From Gammaproteobacteria bacterium (lineage in GTDB: Bacteria > Pseudomonadota > Gammaproteobacteria > Steroidobacterales > PWYM01), in assembly GCA_003567475.1 (NCBI GenBank), contig PWZL01000068.1:1-53541 (forward strand): a DNA stretch of 53,541 bases, in the 5' to 3' direction. A program made the translations under genes and the position numbers. The notes under the pieces were generated by a model. That model was not told where the DNA came from and made no database searches. It was given only the letters and a program-made list of their open reading frames with translations. Within the stretch, counting starts at the first letter, position 1; the number at the start of each line of letters is the position of its first letter. Shown here piece by piece: positions 52,791-53,541 of the stretch.

Positions 52791-53392
52791 GGGCTGGTCT
52801 CCAGCAGGCGCCACACCCGCCCGAACCGTGGCGACTCGACCGCCACCTCCACGGCCCGCGGCAGGGTATACAAAGCCCCGTCACCCGCCAGCCCCGGCGG
52901 CGGCCACTGGGTATGCCATCCCCCCTGGCCATCGAGCATCCGCAGCTCGAGTCCCTCTAGCTCCTCGATCAGCCGGGTGACCACCGGCTCGGTATTCAGC
53001 GTCCGGTCCAACACCGGCCAGTAGATCCGCTGCAGCGCGCCGTCCTCCACCCGGTAGGCCACCCGTTGCAGGGTCGCGCGGGGCAGACCGGCAGGATTGG
53101 TCCAGCCGCCGCGCGTCAACTCCAGGGCATAGGCACTGCCGGGACGACTTTGAAAAGCCGGCACGTAGCGGTCGCCGATCTCATCGCGTACCGGACGCGG
53201 TTGCAGTTGCTGGAGATCACGACCGAGCAGCTGCACGGCAAACTGCAGCTCACGCCAGGCGTCGGCCTGCTCGTCGGCCAGCGCGCGCTGATCGAGCACG
53301 ACCATCAACCCCCCATACGCCAGCACACTGATGACGGCAAAGATGGCCATCGCGACCAGCACTTCCAGCAGGGTGAATCCGCGCTCACTCAC
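52787..53392 (-). CDS. gspJ: Type II secretion system minor pseudopilin J
   Basis: A 201-residue minor pseudopilin with the prepilin peptidase site MSERG followed by FTLLEVLVAMAIFAV, including Glu at position +5. The rest includes QFAVQLLGRDLQQLQPRPVRD and RIYWPVLDRT, typical of GspJ. The GTG start overlaps the stop of the upstream gspI by the pattern GTGA. It forms the tip complex with GspI and GspK. Confidence 0.95.
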   Translation of the reverse strand: MSERGFTLLEVLVAMAIFAVISVLAYGGLMVVLDQRALADEQADAWRELQFAVQLLGRDLQQLQPRPVRDEIGDRYVPAFQSRPGSAYALELTRGGWTNPAGLPRATLQRVAYRVEDGALQRIYWPVLDRTLNTEPVVTRLIEELEGLELRMLDGQGGWHTQWPPPGLAGDGALYTLPRAVEVAVESPRFGRVWRLLETSP

Positions 53393-53541
53393 TGAACGGC
53401 GCTGCCATCGGCCGGGTCGTCGCCTTCGAACACGGCATCTCGGACCCAGGGCGAGATCAGCAGCGGCGGGGGCGGCTCACCGAGAAATGCCGAGGTGGTA
53501 TGCACCACTTCGTCGGGTCGCGCGGCCAGCGCCACGGCGAC
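53389..53541 (-). CDS. gspI: Type II secretion system minor pseudopilin I (partial, 5' end outside window)
   Basis: Only the last 50 codons are inside the window. The reading frame is open to the window edge and ends in TGA overlapping the GspJ start. The first part (VALAARPDEVVHTTSAFLG) resembles the C-terminal strand of GspI; a tail of about 29 residues rich in Pro and Asp follows, longer than usual. The identification rests mainly on the standard gsp gene order I-J-K-L-M-N. Confidence 0.75.
   Translation of the reverse strand, partial: VAVALAARPDEVVHTTSAFLGEPPPPLLISPWVRDAVFEGDDPADGSAVQ

Noticed and set aside
50868-53024. A 718-codon open frame on the plus strand across gspL and gspK
   Set aside because: It is antisense to two well-supported gsp genes, has no recognisable domain, and is rich in Arg/Gly/Gln as expected for a reverse-strand frame in high-GC DNA.

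Overview
The window looks like the chromosome of a high-GC gammaproteobacterium with an outer membrane: it has TonB-dependent receptors, a type II secretion (gsp) operon, Tat-exported oxidoreductases, and the rarA/serS neighbourhood common in that class. I cannot name a genus. No integrase, transposase or CRISPR array was seen.

Layout. Positions 1-6421 are housekeeping: 3' part of rarA, a TonB receptor, serS, tpm, a Bax-inhibitor-1-like membrane protein and tRNA-Ser(TGA). Positions 6683-38336 form a large catabolic region. It starts with an aldehyde dehydrogenase and a dipeptide-type permease pair. Next come a TonB receptor divergent from a Tat-lipoprotein flavin amine oxidase and two tandem Rieske oxygenases. 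A minus-strand operon follows (MFS, OppB, OppC, OppD, OppF, nitrilase-like, beta-propeller, binding protein), divergent from a plus-strand operon (molybdenum hydroxylase large subunit, formylglycine-enzyme-like protein, second Tat amine oxidase, 2Fe-2S subunit). Then a DUF3598-like protein divergent from a methyltransferase, a GntR/HutC regulator divergent from a second binding protein, and a third TonB receptor. Positions 38475-47966 hold a second module: two LysR regulators, an exported RidA-like protein, an FAD oxidoreductase, a lipoprotein TRAP-type binding protein, an Old-Yellow-Enzyme-type reductase, an MFS carrier and a second DUF3598-like paralogue. Positions 48074-53541 return to core genes: an aminotransferase and gspN-M-L-K-J-I read from the minus strand.

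How the genes may work together (inference). TonB receptors would bring a substrate across the outer membrane. Exported flavin amine oxidases and an exported Mo/Fe-S hydroxylase could oxidise it in the periplasm, and ABC and MFS carriers would move products inward for Rieske oxygenases, an aldehyde dehydrogenase and an amidase-like protein. The enzyme mix suits an amine or N-heterocycle, but the substrate is unknown. A 22-bp inverted repeat, GTTGTCAT-N6-ATGACAAC, occurs in clear or degenerate form in five promoter regions of this region, including that of the GntR gene. This is the best evidence that the scattered operons form one regulon.
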